Positions 30,845 to 43,615 of a stretch of DNA of 64,000 nt are shown piece by piece. Made by a program: the position numbers and the translations under genes. How positions within the stretch are numbered: position 1 is the first letter of the stretch; each line of letters opens with the position of its first letter. The notes beneath the pieces are model-generated. The model was not told the DNA's origin, did no database searches, and saw only the letters and a program-made list of their open reading frames with translations. Source of the stretch: Zychaea mexicana (lineage: Eukaryota > Mucoromycota > Mucoromycetes > Mucorales > Lichtheimiaceae); assembly GCF_025766255.1 (NCBI RefSeq), contig NW_026516739.1:124001-188000 (forward strand). The letters are read 5' to 3'.

Positions 30845-33299
30845 ATGACAACGGATGAAGCTGGCAACGGCAACAAGCCCACTGAGCGCACCGGGTTGCT
30901 AAGCGGTAATGGTAACGGTAGCAACAACAACAACAACAACAGCACTGGAAACTATTCATCAGGCGCGTCCCCTGCCTTGGTGGCTGTTGTTGACATTCCC
31001 CAAGCTACCTCGGAAGGTGCACCCGTGGTCCCGGCCTACTTGTTGACCAAGACTGTCCGCAAAGTGATTAAGCAGCACTACAAGGCTGAGGCATACATCA
31101 AGATCCAGCAAGAACAGCAGATCCGCATCCAACAGCAGCGACAGCAACAGCAAGTAGAACACCGGCCTTCTGTTGTGCTCAAAAAGAAGAGACCAGGTGC
31201 TGTACGCCGTGGCAGCAACACGAGCAGTAGCTCGTCCAGTGATAGCGACTCCAGTAGCTCTTCATCGAGTGACGGCGAAACAAGCAAGAGCACCAAAAGT
31301 CTCAGGAAACGTGATATCATCAAGAATGCATTGAGGTCGGCCACTGATCAGTGGAAGGATGAGCATGGATGGTCAGGCTCTACTTCCTCGTTGATTCGTC
31401 AGCATACCTTCCATGGATCCTCTTCTTCATCTTCTGCTCTTCCGACTGTTCCTACCACGGAACACCACAAAAAACAAAAAGAGCAAGAGACAGAGGATGG
31501 TGATGAAGAAGCACAAGTACCCACTCCGTCTGCCGAGACACAACAGCCGTTGCCTCCGTTGCCTGTCAACCCGGCACAGCGTTTGACGTTACCGCCCATC
31601 GAGCATGATGTCTGGCAAGTGGCAAAACATGCGTCCGTGTGCGCTCTGTTAGCAATGACCAAAAGAGACAACACGGAAAAGCTGGCGTTGACCACCCTCG
31701 AGTATGGCATGAAGGAATCGTCGGCTACCCCTCTTGTGCTCCGAGAATTACTCCTCCGGCCCTGGCTTGATAACCGTTCGGGTAAAGTAAAAAAAACATT
31801 TGAGCGTCTGGGGTTCATTCCAGAAGTCCAAAGTGTAGGGTGACGATGATGGCTAAGAAATGGGCTTTTTCTTTAGCGCTGGAATGGGCGGTTGTCAATG
31901 ACTGTCAAGTCTTTTTGTCGAATGCGCGCGTACAGTCCGTGGTTGCGGATGCATGGAAATTCTATGGCCCGACCGACTGGCAAGACGTGCCCGATCATCC
32001 GTTCGCCGTCTGGAATTGTTTCAGCTCGAACCCCTTGGTTGACTACCTCGCACGCTGGGCTGCTCCACGCTACCAAGCCTTGGTCGGCCTTGTCTGTGGA
32101 CTCGTTTACCTGGGCCTGCACTTTTCAACAGTGGCCAACAGGGACTATACCAACTACCATCCATATGATTTCGAATACGCTTATTACTTTTTTGTCGTTT
32201 CCGATCTGGTTCTGGAGCTGTACAAGGTTTGTAAAAGTTGTTGCTGTTGTTGTTCTCGTTACACGCGCACGCGCACACACACACACACACACACCCTTTC
32301 GCCGCCGCCCCCCTCCCCATTGCGCTCATACCAACACCGTTTTGTTTATTTAAGCTTCTGTTGCAACCGGTCCAGGCTGTCAAACGCCCATCGACCTATC
32401 TCTCTTTGGTCACCGCCGGCTTCTTGTTTACTTCGTTCGTGCTACGCCTGGTCGCATTGTGTGGAAGCTGCAGTCTGGGCAAGAAGCAAGCGTTGCTAAT
32501 TGCATCCTACAACTTTATCGTCTGGGCCACTCCCCTGATGGTGTTCCGCGTTGTTCTATGGACTGACAATCTGTGCTGGCAAGTGGCCAAGGCACGTCAT
32601 CTGGTGAGCCAATGCATTGTGGATGCACTCTGGGTGGTGTGTTTGGGCGTCGTGACCATCCTTGCCTTTTGGGTCGGTCTTGCAGCTTTGCAGCATGAAG
32701 ATGTAGATTGTCTGACCATGCTGCGTCACTTGGCACTCGGTGCTCTTCAGTAAGTAGAGTAGTCTTTTTTCCCCACATACCGTCTTCTCCGTTGAAATGT
32801 TTTGGTGTTTACATTTTACTGACGACCCCATCACCCAAAACACGCATTTACCCACAGCTCTCCCGAAATCAATGCTACACTATACTACCAGCCCCTTGCA
32901 GCTGGCGTGATGCTGTTTGTCTATCTGTTTTTGATCACTGTGGTGATCGGCACGTTGCTGACCGCGTCCTTCTTGACCACCATGCTGACTGTCTACCCAC
33001 GCATCGAGAGCGTGCGTCGCTTGTTCTTTGCAAGTCGATGTGCCAAAAAGCCTGTTCTCGGCGTGTTTAGTACCAATGTGGTGTTCGAGTTGATCGTCGG
33101 ATTCTTTGTACTCTTCGCGGTGTATCTTTTGAAGGCTAAAAAGGATTCGGCCAGTCTCCAATGGGTTGAGCGACTTCGTCAGATCCTGTGGTTCACTGTC
33201 TTTTCGCCCCTCGTCTTGGTAGTTGGCATCGTTGAAGGCGTCTACTACCTCGCCGTTCTTGGTCGACATCGGCTTCAAGGTTACCATATCTTGAGATAA
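30845..33299 (+). CDS. Multi-pass membrane protein, probable TRP/Yvc1-like vacuolar cation channel
   Basis: Exons 30845-31786, 31858-32226, 32355-32749 and 32858-33299 give 715 residues. The N-terminal 310 residues are cytosolic: an 'ERTGLL' dileucine sorting motif near the start, a Gln/Arg coiled coil (about 75-105), Ser/Asp runs, then 'WQVAKHASVCALLAMTKRDNTEKLALTTLEYG', which recalls the helical pre-channel region of fungal Yvc1. At least six hydrophobic helices follow ('YQALVGLVCGLVYLGLHF', 'YYFFVVSDLVLELYKLLL', 'YLSLVTAGFLFTSFVLRLVAL', 'CIVDALWVVCLGVVTILAFWVGLAAL', 'MLFVYLFLITVVIGTLLTASFL', 'VVFELIVGFFVLFAVYLL'). Yvc1 releases vacuolar Ca2+. I see no decisive pore signature, so the family call is tentative; a multi-pass vacuolar or endosomal protein is solid. 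Intron 2 contains an (AC)n run. Confidence 0.6.
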
Positions 33300-34171
33300 G
33301 AGGGCTCGGTAAAGACATACTCCTTCATGCAAGTGTATGCAGTATCAACTTATATCTTCTTACTTCGTGCCACACTTTCCCCAGTACATATATCCCTCAA
33401 AAAAGTCAAATAAAAAAGTTTGTAGTGTCTCTGATTATCTGTATATTAAACCAAAAAGTCATGCTTCTCCTTCTTTGCTGATGTAGCGTGCATGTGTATC
33501 ATCATATCGTCAAGCAAGATACAAGCGGGTTGGGATGGTGCACTGCATTATTTGATATTCTAATTAATATCTAATCCAAATAATATCAGCATAAATACAG
33601 GAATAACAACGCTCCGCCCTATATAGGTTTAGGCTTCTTTAGCACGAATAACTAAACTTGAAAGATATACCATGCCCCATGTACCTCCTATTGGCTGTGA
33701 CTAGGAAGATTTTGCTATCTTTCATGACACTGGCCTAATTCAAGGCAAACCTGCCACTCAGTCTTTAACCAATCAAGTGTTTAAACGGCTTAGTTTCAAT
33801 TAGTGCTCGACACATATCAGCGACAGAAACTTGTGTTACCCTCGCAACACATCCCCTTCTCCTTTCTCCTCCTTATATCGTATACTCGTTTCCTAGCACA
33901 CTCCTAAAGTGCTTTTTTTTTTCTTGACGGATAAAAAGAAGGAAGAACCGACTTGTAACTTAAGGGTAAATGCTCAATCCACGAGATGAAGACCATCGAC
34001 GCCATTGTTCATCTAAAAAAAGCAACAAACAGTTTTTCGATTGACTTGACCACCCCTTGTTTTCTCTCTCTTTCTCTTTCTCTATTTTTTATTTTTCTTT
34101 CTTTTTCCTTCGCCACCATCCCGCCTGCTCTCCCCCACCTTTTTTTTTCATCTGTTTACTGTGTTGATTAG
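33300..34171. other. Intergenic, nothing recognised
   Basis: AT-rich 3' flank of the channel gene, then a pyrimidine-rich promoter (34060-34150) of the ArfGAP gene. Confidence 0.55.
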
Positions 34172-35946
34172 ATGGCTGCTGCAGAATACAAACAAAAACT
34201 TTACGAAATCCAGAGACGGGGAGAAAATCGAACCTGTTTTGACTGTGGGGCACCCAATCCGCAATGGGCTTCTGTATCCTATGGCATCTTTATATGTTTG
34301 GATTGTTCCGGAATTCATCGTTCATTTGGTGTGCACATTAGGTAAAAGACCACAAAAAGAAAGAGAAAAGGAATTATCAAAGACAGTTCCTGACAACCTC
34401 CCTTGTTTAGTTTCGTTCGCTCGATCAGTATGGATAAATGGTTTGACGATCAATTGAAAAAGATGGATGTATGTATGCAACATTGCAAAAGGAATGACGG
34501 AGGGTAGAAAACAACAACAAGAGAGTTGGGTATAGTTTCCATAGTGATGGTATGCTCACTGGGAGGGTTATTACCAGATTGGTGGCAACTCCAAAGCCAA
34601 GGCATTTTTCGAGTCTCAACCAGACTATCGCTCGAATATGAATATGCACGACAAATACAATTCTCAATGCGCCGCACTTTATCGCGACAAGGTAAGAGTA
34701 TTAGTAAAAATAAATAAATAAACAGGGTTCAACTCACAAATGGGTGTGGGATCTAGTTATCGGCAGAAGCAGAAGGACGTAGCTGGACACCTTCACCCAA
34801 CGCTGCATCTTCTATCAAACGTGCAGCAGCGACTGGATCGAGCCGATCATTGAATTCGACGTTGGGCAACAACAACAACAACAACAATAGTAGTAGCGGC
34901 TTTGGTAGTACCAGCAGCAGTAGCACCAACAACAACAACAATAACCGACCGTTGAATGGATCGTCGCCACTTCGTTCTGGATCACCCGCAAGCTTCCATA
35001 GCAACAACAGTAGCACAATGATGAGCGACAAGGCAAGGAATGAGGCGTACTTTGCTACATTAGGCAATACCAACGAGAACAGACCCGAGTAAGTGAAAAT
35101 GAGTTGGGGATGTGTGCATGTATGTTTACGATTTGATTTTCTTTTTATGAAAGCCATTTGCCACCCAGTCAAGGCGGTAAATTTACTGGATTTGGAAATC
35201 CTGCATGTAAGTCTTAAATTTGTTTGTACCTTTTTCCCCATTGTCGTCCCGGTTCTTTACACGTTTCTTTCTTTTGTATGTAGTCGAGAACCAGCCTCGC
35301 AAAAACGATTCGCCCGATCTGAACGATATCATGAACGACCCTGTGCAAGCGCTTTCCAAGGGCTGGTCATTCCTGTCGTATGGCATGGAGGAGCTGGGTA
35401 AAGTTGCAGCGGAGGGAGCTCGTGTGGCAGCCCAACATGCTGGGCAGTTGGGCAAGTATGCCAATGAACAATGGAACGATCCCAATCTGAGAAACAACGT
35501 GAGTGGTTATGTCGATTCGTTCAGCAGAAAGGTAGCGTTCGATGTCGTTTATGTAGCGGTCTACATCCACACAACAGTGTGCTTGAATTATACGACGGAG
35601 ACTACCTTGATCAACTGAAGCAAACGTTTTCTTTTTCTTCTCCTCCACTCGCGCACTTTGCGTACAGACCCATGAGTTCTACTCGAACAGTTTTGATACC
35701 CGACCTCCATCTGGAAACAGCCAGTCCCATTCACACACTAACGATGGCGACTTTTTCAACTCGACCATCTCCTCGCTGCAAAACCAGCAACAGTACACAA
35801 GCCCTGTGAGCTCTCGTAGTGCGTCGCCTGCAGGATTAAGCGCAAACACAAAGTCAACGTCGTCTGTGCGATCCCGTACGCCTTTGAGAGAAACAGCCAA
35901 GGCCAAGAAGCAAGATGACTCGGACGATGAGTGGGGAGGATGGTAG
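34172..35946 (+). CDS. ArfGAP1/Gcs1-type Arf GTPase-activating protein
   Basis: Switches off Arf1 during COPI vesicle cycling on the Golgi. Exons 34172-34341, 34411-34468, 34578-34691, 34757-35088, 35154-35206, 35284-35531 and 35668-35946 give 417 residues. The ArfGAP zinc finger is C-x2-C-x16-C-x2-C (C22, C25, C42, C45), with the catalytic Arg finger at R50 in 'CSGIHRSFG', then '[15 protein letters not shown]' and '[14 protein letters not shown]'. A low-complexity Asn/Ser linker is followed by a helix '[34 protein letters not shown]' resembling a lipid-packing (ALPS) or coat-binding amphipathic segment. The C-terminus '[10 protein letters not shown]' is an acidic W-x-x-W motif of the type that binds delta-COP. 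Confidence 0.92.
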
Positions 35947-36306
35947 AGCTTCTTATTAATGCACCCACAACAACAACAACAACACATCTCTTCTTTGCTT
36001 TTCAAAATCCCCGTATCTCTTATGCTTGTTATCTTTTCTACCCTTTATTGCCATGTTTCTCCACTCCTCTTTTAACCATTGACTCTCTCTCTCTCTCTTG
36101 CTCTTGCTCTTACTCTACAACCATCGACACCCCTGCCCCTTACAACATACACGCACATGCACTCTGCGGAACAACCCACAAAAAAAAAAGTAGACTATTT
36201 TCTTCCCTTTTCCCTTCGTATGTGTGCGTGTGTGTGTGTGTGTGTATGTGCGGTTTAGAATTTATATAATTTGAAGAAGCATATAATTAATTAAGCTACT
36301 ACTCTC
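35947..36306. other. 3' flanks of convergent genes, (GT)n tract
   Basis: Pyrimidine-rich DNA and a GT run at about 36223-36246 between the convergent ArfGAP and glycosyltransferase-like genes. No gene. Confidence 0.6.
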
Positions 36307-38311
36307 TTATACATGCATGTTGTCTATATCTAAACCGCAAATCTGTATTGGGTCTTGCAAGTCTCGAGCGAATACAATCCGGATAGCGTTCCATGCTTTC
36401 ACGTCTGGACAGTCATCCAAATGCAGCGCAATCCGATGCGATGTCTCGAGGTCTTGGATGCGGGATGCTTGGCAGTCAACCCATTGGTCCTTTTTTTCTG
36501 AAACAGTTACATTGAAAAGCTCCTCTTGTCCACTGCTGCCGTTGTGTCCAATTTCGATGGGCCTCCGTAAATGTACCAATATCCGCTTTGCTGGGATGGT
36601 GCCAACCATATTTAATCCAAAGTAATCCCCGGCTCGTGGATCTAAAGAAATGGTTTAGTTTTCCCCCTCCCCTCTTTCCAAAACCTTATTATGTGGGGGA
36701 TCTACTACTTACGTGCATATGAGTTCCAGCAAGTGCGAGGATGACTATCAACTGCATAGTGAAATGCACTTGTCTGCCAAGTCTCGAGTGATGGCACATC
36801 CATTTCTTGATACATTGCCTCCCAATGTGGGATACTCGTTATTTTTTCGGTATTGAATTCATGTTCATCTACCACTCCATCGAATGGGCTGATGTTGGTC
36901 GTGAATAAACAATGGTCGTTTGCACATGATGCGCGCACTTGGCGGTCGATGAGTGGTGGATTGGCGGCTTCGTGGGATTGTATGGACAGACGTTGTTCAA
37001 GTCGCCGCAACGCATCATACTAAATGTTTTTTTGTATTAGTTTCTTAGAAAGTTTCGAATAATGGTTATGGTAATCATCTTACCATAGAGCGGTATACAG
37101 TCTTGCGATTATTGATTGGATCGATAGTGTTGGTATGATCGAACTCGTCGACCGGCCCAGTCGTCGTGAGCGGGTTGGCAAGGAGCCATGGGTATTGATT
37201 AGTCCAGAAAATAAAGTTGATATCAGCATGGCGCCCGAGGCCTGGTTGTTGCTGGTCGGTAGCAGCGCTAATAAATGACTCCACAAGTGATTTTTGCACA
37301 ATAGCACCATAACGGAATTGTGCATAACCGACATGTAAATCTAATAATAATAGTACCGCTGGTTAAACCTATTACCTAGCACAATGTGTAACCCCATTTT
37401 GATCAACCTCAAACTTTCCCTCGTCGATTAACTCCCCCCCCCTCCCCCAGCCCCTCCCCGTCCAGTATATATATTGGTGTCCCAAAAAAGCAAAATGATT
37501 TACCGTTCCCGCGTTGAAAACGCCAGCGTTGATGATCAACAAAAGTTGCAGGTCGTGCATTAGCATGGATTAGGTGCGGTGTGTCAAGGAAATTGGTATA
37601 TTGCGAGTCCATGTAGAGGTTTAATGCCAAATCGTCTTGAAAATAGCAGTGACTGTAGGTTGTCAAGGTGCAGGAGGTGAATCGTGCGAGCGAAGGGTCG
37701 TTACTGTTGTTGAATGGTTCAATGATATGAAGTTCAAGACGATCATGTTTGGAACGAATAAAGTTGAGGTCTTGGAAAAGCTTAAAAAGAACAATAACTC
37801 TTGTCAGCTGTTTACCCCTTCCTCCTCGTTGATCTCAATTCACACACAAAAGAAAAAGAGTGTTTGGATATACCTCCATTGAAAGCGGTCTACGCGAGAG
37901 CTTGTTATTGATATAGATTTCTTTGATGAAGGGATACTTTATAAGATGTTTAATGATGTGGTAGATGGCCTGTTCGTCTTTGGAAACACGATCCACTACT
38001 GCTGCCATGGGAATATAGTGGTTCTGTTCCAATGCTTCGGGGATAAACATGCTGGGCGTGTATAAGCTCTGACGCTCGGTTTCGTATTGACTCGTCCAGC
38101 TGGGCGCGTCAATCTCGGATTCGAAATCCATAATTGTGTAAATTCGCTCCATGGCGTATTCCGGCTGTATCAGACTGACGACGAGGATAGCCAGACCCAC
38201 ACAGAGGAGTATTAGAAAGAACCTCCGTGGACTACATATTCGCAGCAACCGCAGTACTTTATTGTCACTGCGATGGAGGGGAAACCGGAAAGGTAAAAGT
38301 GAATCCGTCAT
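36307..38311 (-). CDS. Type II membrane protein, putative Golgi glycosyltransferase
   Basis: Exons 38311-37874, 37780-37504, 37340-37084, 37019-36713 and 36641-36307 give 537 residues. A short basic cytosolic N-terminus precedes one membrane anchor (about residues 30-48, 'FFLILLCVGLAILVVSLI'), then a luminal domain. The luminal part has 'DRVSKDEQAIYHIIKHLIKYPFIKEIYINNK' (a Rossmann-like start as in GT-A enzymes), 'SHCYFQDDLALNLYMDSQYTNF' with an acidic pair that could bind a metal/nucleotide sugar, and 'PHLIHANARP...DHQRWRF', a pattern I associate with uncharacterised fungal glycosyltransferase-like proteins. Donor and acceptor unknown. The topology is clear; the enzymatic call is inference. 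Confidence 0.55.
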
Positions 38312-38359
38312 TGTGTGAATTAAAAAATAAAAAGAGAGTGAAAAAGAAGAAAGAAAACA

Positions 38360-38360
<1 letters not shown>

Positions 38361-38398
<38 letters not shown>
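38361..38398. repeat. (GA)n microsatellite
   Basis: Uninterrupted GA run just upstream of the glycosyltransferase-like gene. Confidence 0.9.
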
Positions 38399-38401
<3 letters not shown>

Positions 38402-38959
38402 ATTTTTATATTGTGTCGATGAACGTATCTCTCTTTAAGGGGGTGGGGGCCTGCAAAGTGTCCAGACGCGGTCTGATCGCCTCCTCCATGCTGTGCGTAC
38501 CTCCCCCCCAAAGTAGTTGCCAGTGCTTACCATTTAGCAGCGACGATCCCCATTGACTCTGACTTGATTTTGAGTCGGCGCCCGGAGGTTGCTTGACATT
38601 TGAAAAAGTTTGATGTCGCACCATCTTTTCGAATTTATTTTTGTCTTGGCCACTGGCTTTCAAAAGTCTAAAGGCGTGGGTAGACTTTTTGCCCGTTATT
38701 TTACCCAAAAAGAAATATGTCCCTGATCAGGAGCTTAGAGTCCACGCTTTTTAAGCAACACAGCGTGGTACTTTGCAAAATTACTTTGAAGGGCAAAGTG
38801 CTCAAGGGGGGGGGGATCGAAGAAAGAGTTATCTTACCTGGCAAGCACCAGCATTTTGAATGTAGATCGCTATTTCAATCAGCTTTTGTAAGTTTGTTTT
38901 ATAAACGGCCTGGTAATTCAATGGGTTCTCACTGACCGGTATATTTTTCACATGTATAG

Positions 38960-39809
38960 GTCTACCTCTTCCATATGTGTGTTGCAAAGACGAACAAAAA
39001 TACGAATCTGCGGCAATGGAATATTTCTCCCCATCTCTGTTGGAGGCGACGCGTCAAGATATTCTGACCTCATTGGCACTACCTGATTCACTTGACGCCC
39101 ATCTTTATATGTCAGCTAAAAACCGCGACTATCACGAAAACAAGGTCAGTAACTTGACAGCACGGCGTTATTGGATCAACCTTGCAATGACAAAGGATAA
39201 TGCGGAGTGCAACGTCGTTTTGGCTATTGCGTCTCTATTCCCTGCACTCAAGGATTTGGGATAGAGTCATCTTTGTCAATCCAAACGTGCCGCCCTTTTT
39301 TGTTCATCCTGTTATTTAAGCATCATCATCTTGTGATACCGGTGGTAAAGTTCGCTAGATGTACCAACTGCATCCCAGACAATGGGCATGGACGAGCATC
39401 GACGGCCAGATTACAAAAGTCATGGTGTATGAGCAGTATCTACCCTAGCTCAAAGGCGAAGGATCATCCGATACAGTGTCGATAATGGACTTTTATCGGT
39501 TGGGTATATTTGCAAAAAATTGGAAATGGTATCCAGCAACCTCTGTGCTTTCAAGCGCTTGGTCTATCAATCCCCTTTCACGCCATGGTTCACACGAATT
39601 CCAGCATTTACGCATGTGTGGAACTTGCAGCTATTACATCACCCAAGACCAAGCACGATTTCACGTCAGTGACGAGCATTTTGGATGACCTTTACAAAAT
39701 TGCATTGTCATCAATTCTATTGCGGAAACCTTCCCGCAGCAACTGTGACCTTCACCAATATATCGGCCGTGAACATGCGAGTGACTTATCGATATCACTT
39801 GCTAAATAA
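38960..39809 (+). pseudogene. Decayed gene of unknown family
   Basis: An exon-like block opens after a TATAG acceptor near 38960 and is open to 39264, with coding character. Further open blocks at about 39510-39809 are in other frames. Several stops separate them. No start codon context or motif allows identification. Confidence 0.3.
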
Positions 39810-40713
39810 AATATGGCGGATTAACATACGAATTTGACTCCACAATTCGGCTACACGCTGAAAAAGCTGTGAAGGTATAGATGAGCAAAATATAAACATA
39901 TTAGCAGCATAGTCTATTTGGTGTTGCGTAAAAAGAAAGCGGTTGATTTTTAGAACACGCAAAATTGATGCATCTTGTGATGATATCGGTGACAAGATTC
40001 TCATTTTCTTTCGAAACCTGTGAGACTGAAGATGTTGGAGCGTGGATCATGGCGGTCGTTTTTATCCATCATCTGTCCTTTTTTTTTTTTTTGGTTCCAC
40101 TCGACTTGAACAGCTACCATTGGAACCTGTCAGTCAAAATATCGGAAGAATTGGGATTGACCACGCGTTATATCAGTGCGGCAATCATCCCACTGTTGGA
40201 AAACCCCGGTTAAGCATGTCATGTTTCGATGGTAACTGGAAAAGAGCAGCAGCATCCATTCTAACCATGGGTCTCATCTTGTTCTTGGTTTGCTTTAGGA
40301 CAACTGTTGTTCATTAGCGACGCATCATTATTAACAGCCCGATCTGATGCGTCAATCAAACATGCTGCAAGGAACAGGGATTGGCCAAAGCGTAGGATAG
40401 GGTGAAACCCAACAAGCCAATATTTGAAATTGATTTTGATTGGCCTGTGTCACCCATTGACACTAATTTGTTCATTTATGGAAGGCGGTGTAAAGACTTG
40501 ATTTGGTAAAAATAAAAAAAGTGTGATTGTTATACAAATGCACGTCTATTTAGTATTAATTAGATCGACATGACCGGGCAAAGCAAAGAGGGAGGGTGTG
40601 TGAGAGAGAGAGAGTGTGTGGAATTACTATGTCGAAGGGAGAGAAAAGCGTCTAGTGGAGGGTACGTAGTAGACAGTGGAAGAGGGGTGTATCAGGAAAT
40701 GCAACAACAGTGA

Positions 40714-43101
40714 TTAGTCAGTGGCGTCCACTGCTGCTGCTGGAGATGAGGATGCTGCTGCTTCTTTTTTAAGCGACTGGATCTTTTCATCACAGTTGTG
40801 GCACTTGAAAACCAAGGCGTTTTCCAGACTGTACTTGTTTTTAGCATGCGGTCCCGAGCCAACGTTGTACTGTCCCTTTTCGGCTGCTCGCAAAATAACC
40901 TGGATCTCGGCTTCCGCCCCAGCATAGTCGTTGTCCACAATCAGCAGCCGCGCCTTTTCATAGCGAGTGAAATAGTAGATGTAATGGTCCAATTCGATCT
41001 TGCTGCCGTTCTCGAGCACCGTGTTGACCGATGTGCGATGGATCTCGCGCAGTTTCTCTACGTCGCAGTTCTCTTGCTTTTCGAGCAACATACGCGCAAC
41101 TTGGGCACGGAGGTAGTTGACAGTGCAAAGATCGTCGTAGTAATGGGAATGTTCCTTGCTTTTGTTGTGGTCATCGTCAAGTGACTCCAGCTCCTGATTG
41201 ATGCGCTTAAAGTTGTCCTTGAGAGTTTCAACGGGCATAAAGTCGAATGCCGTAAAAGCGTTCAAAATTTCCAAGTCTGGCAAGATCAGGTAGTCCTTCT
41301 GCTCAATGAATTTCCGGGATTTGCGTGAAACGAATTTCTATATCGCGTTAGAAGGTGATGAAAGAAATAAAGTCAAATGTATTAGCAGCAGTAGCAGCAT
41401 AAAGAAGACCAAACATTGTCATGGCGCCAGTTTTTTTTTTCAAACCTTACCTCCATAGGAATTGATTTTCCAGCAATCTTCTGCTTAGCAGCAGTGACGC
41501 CCTGCATCAATTCGTGTACGCGCTTATCCTTGCTATCCAACTTGTACAAGGCCACAGCCTTGAGGTACATGTACACAGCCTTGGACCAATTGCTCTCCTT
41601 GCCGAGTTTGTCATAGATTTCGAATGCTCGGGACCAGTCCTGTTGGATCAAGCTAATGACACCCAGCTCCCAATAGCAAATATGCTGCAACTGCTTCCAA
41701 TCATGCTGTGTGTCGATCGCCTTGATGTACTGTGCCTTGGCCTTTTCGATTTGGCTTTGGCTGGCCAGCAGTCGCCCCGAAAAGTACAGAAAGAAGACGC
41801 CAGAAGGATACAGAGTAAGGTTGTAATCGAGGATCTGTTCGGCAAACACCTCGTCCACGTTGGGCAGCGGTATCATTTTCGAAAGTACAATGTGATACAT
41901 GAGCAGCACCATATCGCAGAGCTGACGTCGCAAGCCTTCGTCAGGTCCTTGCAGTTCTGGTAGCGTCGAGCGGCGTTGTGGGCCATGGTAGTCGTGCCAG
42001 TCCCCAATGGATTCCAGGACCTCCAGACCGTAGTTGCGGTCGCTGGAGAAGCCCATGAATTCGGCCACTTTGACGACAGTCGTCGGCAGAAGCGACAAGA
42101 CAATGTTGAAGCACCCAAAGCCCAAAGCCACGCCTGACGTGAAATGATCGTCTAGTTGGTAACACGTGGTATCCTTTCCTGCTGCGGCTTCTTCTCGCAC
42201 AAACTCGACGTATTTCTCGAGATGTCGATACGTGTTGTAGCTGTTGCGGATATTCAGGCCTTCTCGAAGGAAAGCTACGATGCTTTCGTCGTATACGATG
42301 CTGAGCAGTGCCTTTAATAAATAAGCTTCGGCATACACAAGTTCCTGCAACCAGCACAAGGTGAAACGTGTGAGTTTTAACCCGTACATCACCAAGGATC
42401 ATCATCCCGCCCACCGCCCACAATCTTACAACAAACACACCATCCTATGCCCAACATAACAAAGCTCCAAAACTCAGTTTGCCCTCTCTCCAGTCTTGTC
42501 CAGAACTTACAGCATGCCGATGCACCCGAGACATCGCCTTCAAGTGCTGAATTTGGTTTCCTTTCATCCAGTTTGTAATGTTATCCAGCCATCCGCCACC
42601 CCGTTTCCGCTGCGCATTGGCTAATTGGATGGTATGCTTCAGGGCCTGCATGGTTTTTTCCACATCGGCTTGCTCAAACGTCATGGCGCACTTCAAAAAT
42701 AAGATAAAGCCATACCCAAGCGAATAGTACATGCTTGTCTTGCTCTGCGGTGCAAGGATTTCCTCGGCCTCGCTGATACGAGAATCAAGAAAACAGTCCA
42801 ATGCTCGGCGTACTTTCAGGATATCATCCATCATGGCGGTGTCTTCGGTATCCTTTTCTTTCTTGTCGCTGTTCAACGCGAGCGAAGAAGGCTTTGACGA
42901 CAAGGTCAATCGTGACAACGATCGTAACGATGGCGATGGCGATGCTCGACCATTGCTTGCTGCTGTGTTGTCTGTTGGCAAGGACGACGACGACCCGTTC
43001 TTATTTCCAGCAGCAGCCAGCTTTTTCAGCTGTGGTACTTGCACTGGTTTGTTGTTCTCTTTGTCTTTGGAAGAAGAGTAAAGCCCCGTCCACTGTGGCA
43101 T
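40714..43101 (-). CDS. Iml2/TTC39 family TPR-like protein
   Basis: Tetratricopeptide-like protein of the Iml2/TTC39 group (DUF3808). Yeast Iml2 acts at mitochondria and lipid droplets in clearing protein inclusions. Exons 43101-42511, 42344-41451 and 41337-40714 give 702 residues, phase 0 at both introns. The N-terminal 75 residues are Ser/Lys low complexity. The conserved part starts 'ALDCFLDSRISEAEEIL', continues 'YGFILFLKCAMTFEQADVEKTMQALKHTIQLA', 'ELVYAEAYLLKALLSIV', 'FTSGVALGFGCFNIVLSLLPTTVVKVAEFMGFSSDR' (a family hallmark), 'GVFFLYFSGRLLASQ' and ends 'YSLENALVFKCHNC'. Helical repeats throughout; no transmembrane segment is clear. Confidence 0.85.
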
Positions 43102-43180
43102 GATGATTAATGCTGTGTTTGTTTCCTGAGGTTGGCGTGGTGAGTATAGCTATGTAAGAGAGAGGGAGAGGAATAGCAGG

Positions 43181-43223
43181 TGTGTGTGTGTGTGTGTGTG
43201 TGTGTTTGTTTGTGGAGAGAGCA

Positions 43224-43252
<29 letters not shown>
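43181..43252. repeat. (GT)n and (GA)n microsatellites
   Basis: Two dinucleotide runs about 80-150 bp upstream of the Iml2/TTC39-like start. Confidence 0.9.
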
Positions 43253-43254
<2 letters not shown>

Positions 43255-43615
43255 GGGTGTCTGTGTATGTTGGTGGGGTGGAGGTCGAGAAAATTAAACT
43301 TTTCATCCCGTCGCTTATATACTACTAGCCTTTGGGGTTTTCTTTTTCTGCCTTCGGGGTCAGTTTAACCGAAGTCGCTAAATTCATTCCCGCTTATCTC
43401 TATTTACTTTTCGAAAAGAGAGGCAGTGCCCAACCAATACCGACCGGAGGAGGGAAAAGACTGTCATTTTTCTGCCCGGCTCATACAGTATACTATTGCA
43501 TCTAGAAGCAGCATTCCTTATGGGCTCTTTTATTCACTCATGCTTTTCTTTTCTCAGTCGCTGCCTTGAATAAAAAAAGCCTTGAATAAATTGTAAATAT
43601 GCGCCCTTGTTTTTT

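Larger units (their letters stand above)
38312..40713. other. Gene-poor stretch with coding-like fragments
   Basis: A (GA)n run (38361-38398) forms part of the promoter of the preceding minus-strand gene. A minus-strand frame without a good ATG (38708 to about 38530, Lys/Gln/Ser-rich, with a GTAAGC donor near 38528) looks like an isolated exon. A plus-strand stretch from about 38960 to 39264 ('YESAAMEYFSPSLLEATRQDIL', 'TARRYWINLAMTKDNAECNVVLAIASLFP') and another at about 39510-39809 ('ELAAITSPKTKHDF') look like pieces of a decayed gene, with stops and frame changes between. None matches a family I know. Confidence 0.4.

Noticed and set aside
36223..36246. Telomere-like or regulatory repeat
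   Set aside because: A simple (GT)n microsatellite in convergent 3' flanks.
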